NCBI GenBank assembly: GCA_958295925.1
Contig: CATQHL010000001.1
Span: 1,623,753-1,687,752, forward strand
Source: an uncultured Acidimicrobiales bacterium
GTDB lineage: Bacteria > Actinomycetota > Acidimicrobiia > Acidimicrobiales > CATQHL01
Length of the DNA: 64,000 bases
Direction of reading: 5' to 3'
Under the pieces are notes generated by a model. That model did no database searches, had not been told where the DNA came from, and saw only the letters and a list, made by a program, of their open reading frames with translations. The translations under genes were made by a program, and so were the position numbers. The first letter of the stretch is position 1; each line of letters opens with the position of its first letter. Shown piece by piece: positions 1-6,995 of this stretch.

Positions 1-132
1 GCCAGGCGGGTGGACGCCACCGAACGCCGAGTCTCCGTAGACGGCGACGTGCTCCGCTGCGAAGTCTCGATGGCGGCGACAGGCCACCCCATGTCGGCCC
101 ACGTAGAGGCCACCCTGCTTAGATTCGCCTGA
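1..132 (+). CDS. 3' end of a truncated gene (hotdog thioesterase-like?)
   Basis: The window opens inside a gene: one frame is open from base 1 to a TGA at 130-132, giving 43 residues ending in HVEATLLRFA. The alternating hydrophobic pattern around VDGDVLRCEVSMAATGHPM could be the last strands of a hotdog-fold thioesterase, but the piece is too short to assign. It converges on metY, and both genes end at the hairpin at 137-158. Confidence 0.45.
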   Translation, partial: ARRVDATERRVSVDGDVLRCEVSMAATGHPMSAHVEATLLRFA

Positions 133-136
133 AAGC

Positions 137-158
137 GCAGCCCCCGGGCGGGGGCTGC
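137..158. terminator. Hairpin between convergent genes
   Basis: A perfect 9-bp inverted repeat, GCAGCCCCC / GGGGGCTGC, with a GGGC loop lies just after the stop of the first gene and before the 3' end of metY. There is no strong T-run. It is placed to end transcription from both sides. Confidence 0.6.
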
Positions 159-214
159 CGGCAGCCCTAGCCCAGTTCTTCCTGCAGCGCTCTCCTAGAG
201 CGCCGCGAAGCCCT

Positions 215-1525
215 TTAGAGCGCCGCGAAGCCCCTCTCGAGATCGCCGATGATGTCGTCGAGCGACTCCAGCCCCACCGAGAGGCGCACCAGACCAGGGT
301 GAACGCCTGCGAACAGCTGCTCTTCCTCGGTGAGCTGCGAGTGGGTGGTGGACGCCGGATGGATGACCAGGCTGCGCACGTCGCCGATGTTGGCCACGTG
401 GCTGTGCAGCTCCAGGGACTCCACGAAGCGCTGCCCGGCCTCACGCCCGCCCGAGACGATGAAGGCCGGAATCGACCCGTAGCCCCGACCGCCGGTAAGC
501 CTTGTGGCCCGCTCGTGCCAGGGCGACGACGGCAAACCTGCGTAGAACACCTGTTCGACCTCCGAGCGCCCTTCAAGGTACTCCGCTACCGCTTGCGCGT
601 TGGCGCAGTGCCGCTCCATCCTCAGGCTCAGCGTCTCCAGCCCCTGCAGGAACAGGAAGGAGTTGAACGGCGAGATGGCCGGGCCTATGTCGCGCAGCAG
701 CTGCACCCGCGCCTTGATTATGTAGGAGCCCGCTCCGAGCATCGGCCAGTAGGCCAGCCCGTGGTAGCTGGGGTCGGGTTCGGTGAAGTTGGGGAACTTG
801 TCGCCCGCTCCGAAGTCGAAGCTCCCGCCGTCCACTATCACCCCCCCGATGGAGTTGCCGTGTCCGCCGATGAACTTCGTGGCCGAATGCACCACGATGT
901 CGGCGCCCCACTCGAAGGGACGCACCAAGTAAGGCGACGCCGCCGTGTTGTCGACCATCAGGGGGACGCCGTGCTCGTGCGCCAGCGCCGAGACACCCTC
1001 CAAGTCGAGGAAGTCGTTCTTGGGGTTGCCGAACGTCTCCCCGTAGAAGCACTTGGTGTTCGGGCGCACTGCGCCGCCCCATTCGTCGAGGTCGTCGGGA
1101 TCGTTCACGAAAGAGACTTCGATGCCCATCTTCGGCAGCGTGTAGTGGAGGAGGTTGTAGGTGCCGCCGTACAGCGACGCCGAGGAGACGATGTGATCGC
1201 CCGATTCGGCGAGGTTCAAGATGGCCATCGCCTCGGCTGCCTGGCCGCTGCTCATCGCCAGGGCGCCCGGTATGCCCACTGCGGTGGAGGTTGCGCCCTC
1301 CAGGCTGGCGATCCGAGCTTCGAACACCGCCTGAGTGGGGTTCATGATGCGCGTGTAGATGTTGCCGATCTCAGCGAGCGCAAACAGGTTAGCGGCGTGC
1401 TCGCTGCTGTTGAAGGTGTAGGAGGTCGTCTGGTAGATGGGAACGGCGCGGCTGTTGGTGGCTGCGTCCGGCTCCTGACCCGCGTGAATTTGTCGGGTCT
1501 CAAAGCCCAGGCCGTTGTCTGACAT
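215..1525 (-). CDS. metY: O-acetylhomoserine sulfhydrylase
   Basis: PLP enzyme of the Cys/Met metabolism family that makes homocysteine (or methionine) from O-acetylhomoserine and a sulfur donor, in the cytoplasm. About 436 residues, the usual length. The N-terminus has the family pattern FETRQIHAGQEPD, and SATKFIGGHG contains the lysine expected to bind PLP. I chose the ATG at 1525, which follows AGGA closely; an open frame extends 23 codons upstream but without family similarity. The last codons are duplicated with a 20-bp period (196-213 and 216-233), so a second copy of the C-terminal codons lies just past the stop. A cystathionine-gamma-synthase-like role is the main alternative, but length and motifs favour MetY. 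Confidence 0.9.
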   Translation of the reverse strand: MSDNGLGFETRQIHAGQEPDAATNSRAVPIYQTTSYTFNSSEHAANLFALAEIGNIYTRIMNPTQAVFEARIASLEGATSTAVGIPGALAMSSGQAAEAMAILNLAESGDHIVSSASLYGGTYNLLHYTLPKMGIEVSFVNDPDDLDEWGGAVRPNTKCFYGETFGNPKNDFLDLEGVSALAHEHGVPLMVDNTAASPYLVRPFEWGADIVVHSATKFIGGHGNSIGGVIVDGGSFDFGAGDKFPNFTEPDPSYHGLAYWPMLGAGSYIIKARVQLLRDIGPAISPFNSFLFLQGLETLSLRMERHCANAQAVAEYLEGRSEVEQVFYAGLPSSPWHERATRLTGGRGYGSIPAFIVSGGREAGQRFVESLELHSHVANIGDVRSLVIHPASTTHSQLTEEEQLFAGVHPGLVRLSVGLESLDDIIGDLERGFAAL

Positions 1526-1869
1526 TTTTCCTGCTTTCGTTATTCCAGCAATTTCCAGGAACAATTCTAGTAATTGGCGAGTGTCGCTCCCCACGCCCCT
1601 TTTGCAATCTCACTCAATCCCCCCAGTCCAATCCGTCCTGCCGTTCCCGTCCTGCCGTTCCCAGTCCCGCCCGTCCTGCCGTTCCCGTCCTGCCGTTCCC
1701 AGTCCCGCCCGTCCACCCGCCCCGCCCTGGCCGATGCCCCGCCCTGGCCGAGCGCACCCCTGGTGTAATGTCACGGAAGCGGGTTTCCCCCAATCAGGAC
1801 TGCCTGCCTGCTTATAGGCCATGTTGCCAGAGGGTCGCACGCGAAGGGACGGGACAGAAAAGGTGATTC
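1526..1869. other. Intergenic region with a GC minisatellite
   Basis: This gap separates divergent metY and the channel gene, so it should hold both promoters. Its middle is filled by tandem repeats made of CCTGCCGTTCC-type units, with a 38-bp unit present twice at 1637-1712, then a shorter CGCCCTGGCCGA repeat near 1726-1755. I saw no SAM riboswitch or other structured leader. Confidence 0.5.
1637..1712. repeat. 38-bp tandem repeat, two copies
   Basis: Two identical 38-bp units (1637-1674 and 1675-1712), each itself built from two CCTGCCGTTCCC-like sub-repeats. Non-coding; copy number is likely unstable. Confidence 0.75.
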
Positions 1870-2820
1870 GTGTTTGAGACCCAGATAAGGAATCAGCGCC
1901 AACGATCTGATATCTGGAGGGGGAGGGCCTCCGGGAAGAAGGTCGGAGTGCTTAAGGTCGAGGAGGTCCTCACCGCCAGGGGGCGGCGCTGGAAACGACG
2001 GCTGGACGTGCCAGTGATAGCAGCGGCGCTGCTGGTGCTCCCCCAGTTTGTGGTCGAGCAGCAACTCACCGATACCGCCTATCCCTACTTGGGCGCAGCC
2101 CTGACCATTATCGACTGGGTTTTCTGGGGCGTCATTGCCGGGGAGTTCTTCTTTATTTTGCGTCTCACCCTCAACCGCCAGGCGATGGCGCGCCGATCGT
2201 TGGTGGACATCGCCGTGATAATTCTCACGCTGCCCGCCTTGCCTGGCGTCCTCGTCTCATTGGGGGTGGTCAGCAGCGGCCCCTCGGAGGAGGTTCTGGA
2301 GTTGCTGCACCTGCTGCGCCTGGCTCTGGTTGTGGTTCGTGTGCGACTGGGCGCAAGCAGGCTCTTCGGGGCGTTCGGGCTGGGCTACGGGATGCTGTTG
2401 CTCTTCCTTCTCGTGGTCACCGGTGGAAGCCTTCTCTCGCTAGAGGAGGACATGTCGCTCGGTCGGGGAGTCTGGTGGGCGATTGTTACGGTCAGCACGG
2501 TTGGGTACGGCGACGTCGTGCCCGAGACTGCCTTGGGAAGGGTTCTTGCCACTGTTCTGATTTTTTTGGGGATCAGCTTCATCGCCCTGTTCACCGGTGC
2601 CGTCGCATCGAGGGTGGCTAATCCCCAGGCAGCCGTCGAACGTGAGGAGTTGCTAGCCGAGCTGCAGGAGCAGAAGGCGCGCTCTCAGCTGATTCAGGAT
2701 CAACTCTCCAAGCTCACCGAGAGTCGACAGAGCAGCGAGGTGTCAGAAGATCTGAAGCGAATGAACGACCGCCTCAGCGAGCTGGAGCGATTACTCCGAA
2801 AGGGGGCCGACCCCAGCTAG
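1870..2820 (+). CDS. Voltage-gated-like potassium channel
   Basis: A 316-residue membrane protein. Hydrophobic segments lie near 46-62, 76-98 and 110-132. A helix with spaced arginines (R150, R157, R159, R164) looks like an S4 sensor, followed by S5 (171-188), the selectivity filter TVGYGD (210-215) and S6 (222-245). The C-terminus (about 256-312) is a charged coiled coil that probably tetramerises. This is the single-subunit six-helix architecture of bacterial Kv channels. GTG start at 1870 after AAGG; an internal GTG is possible. The 3' end of this gene was copied downstream at 9250, marking one end of the island I duplication. Confidence 0.85.
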   Translation: MFETQIRNQRQRSDIWRGRASGKKVGVLKVEEVLTARGRRWKRRLDVPVIAAALLVLPQFVVEQQLTDTAYPYLGAALTIIDWVFWGVIAGEFFFILRLTLNRQAMARRSLVDIAVIILTLPALPGVLVSLGVVSSGPSEEVLELLHLLRLALVVVRVRLGASRLFGAFGLGYGMLLLFLLVVTGGSLLSLEEDMSLGRGVWWAIVTVSTVGYGDVVPETALGRVLATVLIFLGISFIALFTGAVASRVANPQAAVEREELLAELQEQKARSQLIQDQLSKLTESRQSSEVSEDLKRMNDRLSELERLLRKGADPS

Positions 2821-2964
2821 CGACGCTCAGCCTCAACCCTGCTTAGCCGATTTAAATCGTCTCGCACAATGAGTTGCATGCAATTCGCACTGCTGGTATC
2901 CTCATTGCAACTTCCCCATATTCTTCCCTGAAATGCATTAAAAGCAACGGAAGGAACGTAATTT

Positions 2965-3447
2965 ATGCAGATAGCAACGTTGCTCGTCATCGTAGTGGGG
3001 TTCGCTGGCCTGTTTTTGACGATTTTCAGCCTTTTCAGACGCCAAGACGAAAAAATTGTTGCTCAGGACAGGACGTTGGCAGGCTTGGCAACAGACGTTG
3101 CGGTTCTCAAAGTAGGGCAGGCAACCCTGGGCGAGAGGCAATCAACCACTTCTGCCGAACTCGCTGAGCTGAAGACGGACGTGGCTGAGCTGAGGACGGA
3201 CGTGGCTGTGCTCGACAGCAAGACCATGGGCAGGTTCGAGAGGCAGGACGACAAGATCGACAAGATGCTCTACCTGTTCTTCCAGGGCGACGAAGAGCGG
3301 GCGCGCGCCTTCGAGCAGAGATTCAGCGCCCGTTCCAGGCAGCTTTCGCAGGAGCGGGCAGAGGGCACCCCCGACGCTGAGTCAGGGCAATCGCCCACTT
3401 TCGTCCCCACGCAAGCGCCTCTTGGCGAAGGAGCCGCCAACTTGTAG
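2965..3447 (+). CDS. Small membrane-anchored coiled-coil protein
   Basis: A 160-residue protein with one N-terminal transmembrane helix (about 3-24), then an extended coiled coil with near-repeats of the type ELKTDVAEL/ELRTDVAVL (about 65-85), and a polar proline/serine tail. GGAAGGA at 2948-2954 gives a good ribosome-binding site. It has the same plan as the proteins at 31341-32270 and 44993-45496: short membrane anchor plus repetitive coil. I do not recognise a named family. It sits directly upstream of the LRR island, and a degraded copy seems to precede the fourth LRR gene. Confidence 0.7.
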   Translation: MQIATLLVIVVGFAGLFLTIFSLFRRQDEKIVAQDRTLAGLATDVAVLKVGQATLGERQSTTSAELAELKTDVAELRTDVAVLDSKTMGRFERQDDKIDKMLYLFFQGDEERARAFEQRFSARSRQLSQERAEGTPDAESGQSPTFVPTQAPLGEGAANL

Positions 3448-3609
3448 GCGGCGCAACGCCATAGTTTGCCTTAGGAGTGGGCAGGGGTGGTGACCTAGGA
3501 ATAGCAGGGGTTGTATTGTTATCTGTGATGGTTGCTGGCTCCGGAGAAATGGCTAGGGTGAGCGTGTGTTTTCAAAGAGCGTCGTGTTGAGGCAAACCGG
3601 GGGGAAGGG

Positions 3610-5037
3610 GTGAAGAGGCGCGCTCTTGCCGGGTTCGTGCTGGGCGCGGCGGCGTTGCTGGCGTCTTCGCTCGTTCCGTTGCCTGCTTCTGTTCAGGCGC
3701 AGGGTTCTACGCCGTCTGGTGGCCACGAGGTGGAGGTAAGGGCGCGGAGGCTGGCTTCGGGCAACGTGGAGCTCGGCCTGCGGGAGACCAACCCCGCCGA
3801 CGGCTCGGTCTCTTACCCCACCCTCGATGATCGTTTCTTTCTTTATGACGATTCGGGCACAGTGGTGGGCAAGTGGTACTACTCGGAGCCTGTGAGCGTC
3901 GGGGTGGGCGCGGGGAGCGTCCTCGTGGAGGTAATGGCGCGGAGGCTGGCTTCGGGCAACGTGGAGTTCGGCCTGCGGCTGTTCGGGAAGACGGCTTGGG
4001 TGCCGAAAGCCCGGTATTTCATCTACGGCTCCGCCCGCCCAGGCGGGCCTTGGATGTATTCCTCGGTGTTCACTACGGAAACTCAGTCGGACCTGTATTC
4101 AGTGGGGTCAATATGCGCCAGCGGCACACCCGTTCCCGACCCTGCGAAGAATCCTGGGCTGGTGAGCGATTGCATAGCCCTCCTCGCGGCAAAGAAAACC
4201 CTCAGCCAGATGGAATGGGAGTTGTATTATACTCCCAATACTGCTTATTTTTATAATAATTATTATGGGGTGAACTGGAGCGGTAGCACGGAAATGACTG
4301 CAGCGAGTTGGAGTGGCAACGGATGGAATGGCTTGTTTGAGATCTCGGGTACCCCAAAGCGTGTGAAAGATATGAGAATCTACTATATTGAAAGCGAGAT
4401 TCCCGTCGAGTTTACTGAACTTGACGGGTTAACGTATTTGTATCTTAGTTTTAATGCCTTCCATGGTACCCCAGCCAGTGGGTTGATTCCAGAGGGAATT
4501 GGTAGGTTAAGCAACCTTGAATTTTTGCATTTTACTGGAGTGTCTGCAGGGGGCGGCGCGAACGGCACTCTTCCGCCTTCGATATGCAACCTGCGAAGCG
4601 CTACGGCAATCAAACTTGAATCTCTATCTTTGAGGGGCTCCATTCCATCTTGTATGGGTAGTGTGAGCACGTTGCAGAACTTAGATTTAAGGATAAATAG
4701 CTTCTCTGGTTCAATTCCAGCGTCGTTGGGCAGATTGAGCAATCTAGAAGAACTACATTTATTTAATAACTCTTTTGGCGGCGAGATTCCTGCGGAGTTA
4801 GGCAGCTTAACCAATCTCCGTATATTGGATCTGCAGAACAATAATTTGACAGGCGAGATTCCTGTGGAGTTAGGCAACCTCACCAAGCTCAGTAGATTGA
4901 GTCTGCAGGGCACTAATTTGACAGGGTGCGTACCAGCGTCTCTTAAGACATACACATCCGGAACTGAAGAACTCAACATTACTATTGATGTACCTACGAG
5001 CTTGAAGGATAACGGGGCGGTCAGGTGGTGCACTTAA
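3610..5037 (+). CDS. Secreted plant-type LRR protein, type I copy 1
   Basis: A 475-residue secreted protein. A signal peptide (1-31) ends in ASVQAQ. It is followed by two about 50-residue modules, each opening with RRLASGNVE(L/F)GL, a cysteine/acidic segment (CASGTPVPDPAKNPG then DCIALLAAKKTL), and LRRs of the plant form LxxLxxLxLxxNxLxGxIPxxLG (about 255-450). It ends with a capping motif, LTGCVPASLKTY, and a terminal WC. GTG start at 3610 is preceded by GGGGGGAAGGG, an interrupted equivalent of the poly-G tract of copy 3. The signal-peptide/module part is GC-rich, whereas parts of the LRR region are AT-rich, so the gene looks mosaic. Probably an adhesin or other binding protein; the ligand is unknown. 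Confidence 0.8.
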   Translation: MKRRALAGFVLGAAALLASSLVPLPASVQAQGSTPSGGHEVEVRARRLASGNVELGLRETNPADGSVSYPTLDDRFFLYDDSGTVVGKWYYSEPVSVGVGAGSVLVEVMARRLASGNVEFGLRLFGKTAWVPKARYFIYGSARPGGPWMYSSVFTTETQSDLYSVGSICASGTPVPDPAKNPGLVSDCIALLAAKKTLSQMEWELYYTPNTAYFYNNYYGVNWSGSTEMTAASWSGNGWNGLFEISGTPKRVKDMRIYYIESEIPVEFTELDGLTYLYLSFNAFHGTPASGLIPEGIGRLSNLEFLHFTGVSAGGGANGTLPPSICNLRSATAIKLESLSLRGSIPSCMGSVSTLQNLDLRINSFSGSIPASLGRLSNLEELHLFNNSFGGEIPAELGSLTNLRILDLQNNNLTGEIPVELGNLTKLSRLSLQGTNLTGCVPASLKTYTSGTEELNITIDVPTSLKDNGAVRWCT

Positions 5038-5145
5038 AATGACGGGCGGTCTAAGAAGCTTGGCGGGGGGCTTTCCAACTCCTAGGAATGGGCGAATTGC
5101 ATCGTGTGTTGCCAGGGGTTTAGGTTTAGGGCATACGGTGGGTGG

Positions 5146-6882
5146 ATGAAGAGGCGCGCGCTTGCCGGGTTTGTGCTGGGCGTGGCGGCGCTGTTGGCGT
5201 CTTCGCTCGTTCCGTTGCCTGCTTCTGTTCAGGCGCAGGGTTCTACGCCGTCTGGTGGCCACGAGGTGGAGGTAAGGGCGCGGAGGCTGGCTTCGGGCAA
5301 CGTGGAGTTCGGCCTGCGGGTGACCAACCCCGCCGACGGCTCGGTCTCTTACCCCGAACTCACCAATCGTTTCTTTCTTTACGACAGTTCGACCATTGTG
5401 GTGGGCAAGTGGTACTACTCGGAGGATGTGAGCGTCGGGGAGGGCGCGGGGAGCGCCCTCGTGGAGGTAAGGGCGCGGAGGCTGGCTTCGGGCAATTTGG
5501 AGTTCGGCCTACGGCTTTTCGGGAGAACGTCTTGGCAGCCGAAAGCCCGGTATTTCATCTACGGCTCCGCCCGCCCAGGCGGGCCTTGGATGTATTCCTC
5601 GGTGTTCACAACGGAAGCTCAGTCGGACCTGTATTCAGTGGGGTCAATATGCGCCAACGGCACACTCGTCCCCGACCCTGTGAAGAACCGTGAGCTGGTG
5701 GGTGATTGCATAAGTCTCCTCGCGGCCAAGCAAACCCTCAAACAGTCGCCATCAGTGGCTTTTTCTCCTCACCTTGTGTTGAACTGGGGCGGTGACAGGA
5801 AAATGAGTACGAGCTATTATTATAGCCAATGGAATGGCTTGACCGTGATCTCGCGCAATCTCCCAAGGCGCGTGCAAGAACTAGGAATCTACTATATAAC
5901 TAGCGTGATTCCCGTCGAGTTAACCGAACTCGACGGATTAACGAATCTGCAGCTTTTTCTTTCTAGTATCAGTGGTGCTACTCCAGCTAGTGGGGTGATT
6001 CCAGAGGAAATTGGTAGGTTAAGCAATCTAGAGACTTTGTATATTCAAATACGGGGTAGTTCGAAAAGGCCAAGAATCGGCTCTCTTCCATCTTCAATAT
6101 GCAAACTGCTAAACGTTAAGGAACTCACTGCTCGAAATATATCTCTTGGAGGCACCATTCCATCCTGTTTGGAAAGTTTGAATCAGTTGACGACCTTGTC
6201 TTTAGATACTAATTATTTGACTGGTTCAGTTCCAGCGTGGTTGGACGGGTTGAGCGATCTTGAAATCCTACATTTGCATAATAACCTATTAAGTGGTGGG
6301 ATTCCTGTGGAGTTAGGTAACCTCACCAATCTCGAAGTCTTGTTTCTGTATCGCAACAATTTGAGCGGTGGGATTCCTGCGGAGTTAGGCAACCTCACCA
6401 AACTCAGAATCTTGTATCTGTTTAGCAACAATTTGAGCGGTGGGATTCCTGTGGCGTTAGGCAACCTCACCAATCTCAGTACCTTGTATCTGAATAACAA
6501 CAATTTGAGTGGTGGGATTCCTGTGGAGTTAGGCAACCTCACCAAACTCCAAGACTTGCGTCTGAATGGCAACAATTTGATCGGTGGGATTCCTGCGGCG
6601 TTAGGCAACCTCACCAAGCTCAGTACACTGCTTCTGCATGGCAACAATTTGAGTGGTGGGATTCCTGTGGAGTTAGGCAACCTCACCAAACTCAAAGAAT
6701 TGCATCTGCATGGCACCAATTTGACAGGGTGCGTACCAGCGTCTCTTAAGACGTATATACACGAAGTAACTCGTTATGACGAAGATTGGAACAAAATCAC
6801 CGATACTACAATGCGCCCCATTACTATTACTGTACCTTCGGGTTTGAAGGAAAATGGGGCGATCAAGTGGTGCGCTTCTTAA
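5146..6882 (+). CDS. Secreted plant-type LRR protein, type I copy 2
   Basis: About 578 residues with the same plan as copy 1: signal peptide, two SGN(V/L)EFGL modules, cysteine segment (CANGTLVPDPVKN), plant-type LRRs, LTGCVPASLKTY and a final WCAS. The start chosen is the ATG at 5146, because it aligns with the starts of the other copies and the upstream codons do not. Here the G-rich leader is interrupted (GGTGGGTGG), so it should be stable. Six LRRs (6295-6726) are almost identical at DNA level with a 72-nt period. The roughly 110-bp spacer before the next gene is shared with that after copy 1, showing tandem gene duplication. Confidence 0.8.
   Translation: MKRRALAGFVLGVAALLASSLVPLPASVQAQGSTPSGGHEVEVRARRLASGNVEFGLRVTNPADGSVSYPELTNRFFLYDSSTIVVGKWYYSEDVSVGEGAGSALVEVRARRLASGNLEFGLRLFGRTSWQPKARYFIYGSARPGGPWMYSSVFTTEAQSDLYSVGSICANGTLVPDPVKNRELVGDCISLLAAKQTLKQSPSVAFSPHLVLNWGGDRKMSTSYYYSQWNGLTVISRNLPRRVQELGIYYITSVIPVELTELDGLTNLQLFLSSISGATPASGVIPEEIGRLSNLETLYIQIRGSSKRPRIGSLPSSICKLLNVKELTARNISLGGTIPSCLESLNQLTTLSLDTNYLTGSVPAWLDGLSDLEILHLHNNLLSGGIPVELGNLTNLEVLFLYRNNLSGGIPAELGNLTKLRILYLFSNNLSGGIPVALGNLTNLSTLYLNNNNLSGGIPVELGNLTKLQDLRLNGNNLIGGIPAALGNLTKLSTLLLHGNNLSGGIPVELGNLTKLKELHLHGTNLTGCVPASLKTYIHEVTRYDEDWNKITDTTMRPITITVPSGLKENGAIKWCAS
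6295..6726 (+). repeat. Six 72-nt LRR coding repeats
   Basis: Six consecutive 72-nt units, each opening with GGTGGGATTCCTG and encoding one 24-residue LRR (GGIPVELGNLTNL type). Units begin at 6295, 6367, 6439, 6511, 6583 and 6655. The high DNA identity implies recent expansion or homogenisation, and copy number can change without breaking the frame. Confidence 0.85.
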
Positions 6883-6981
6883 GAAGTCAGGCGGTCTAAG
6901 AAGACTGGCGGTGGGTTTGCCATCTCCAATGAATGGTCGAATTCGTTGTTTGTCGCCAGGTAGTTTAGGTTTGGGGTATAC

Positions 6982-6995
6982 GGGGGGGGGGGGGG
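6982..6995 (+). promoter_or_regulatory. Poly-G tract (G14) overlapping a start codon
   Basis: Fourteen consecutive G residues, the last being the first base of the GTG start of the third LRR gene. The flank TTTAGGTTTGGGGTATAC is conserved before copy 2, where the matching stretch is the interrupted GGTGGGTGG. The tract takes the place of the ribosome-binding site, so a length change would alter spacing or initiation rather than the reading frame from this GTG. Confidence 0.8.

Noticed and set aside
299-1522. Long open frame opposite metY (and similar ones opposite leuB, cimA, ccmF and rho)
   Set aside because: High GC leaves many antisense frames open. They are Arg/Pro/Ala-rich, show no motifs and mirror well-supported genes.
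1526-1869. SAM or cobalamin riboswitch before metY
   Set aside because: No conserved core or pairing pattern found; the gap is mostly a minisatellite.
6295-6726. 72-nt repeats as a possible repeat array or satellite
   Set aside because: They are in-frame LRR codons, one repeat per unit.
6854-6994. N-terminal extension of LRR copy 3 through the G14 tract
   Set aside because: The frame is open, but it overlaps the end of copy 2 and the equivalent region before copy 2 has a stop. No extension is conserved in the family.
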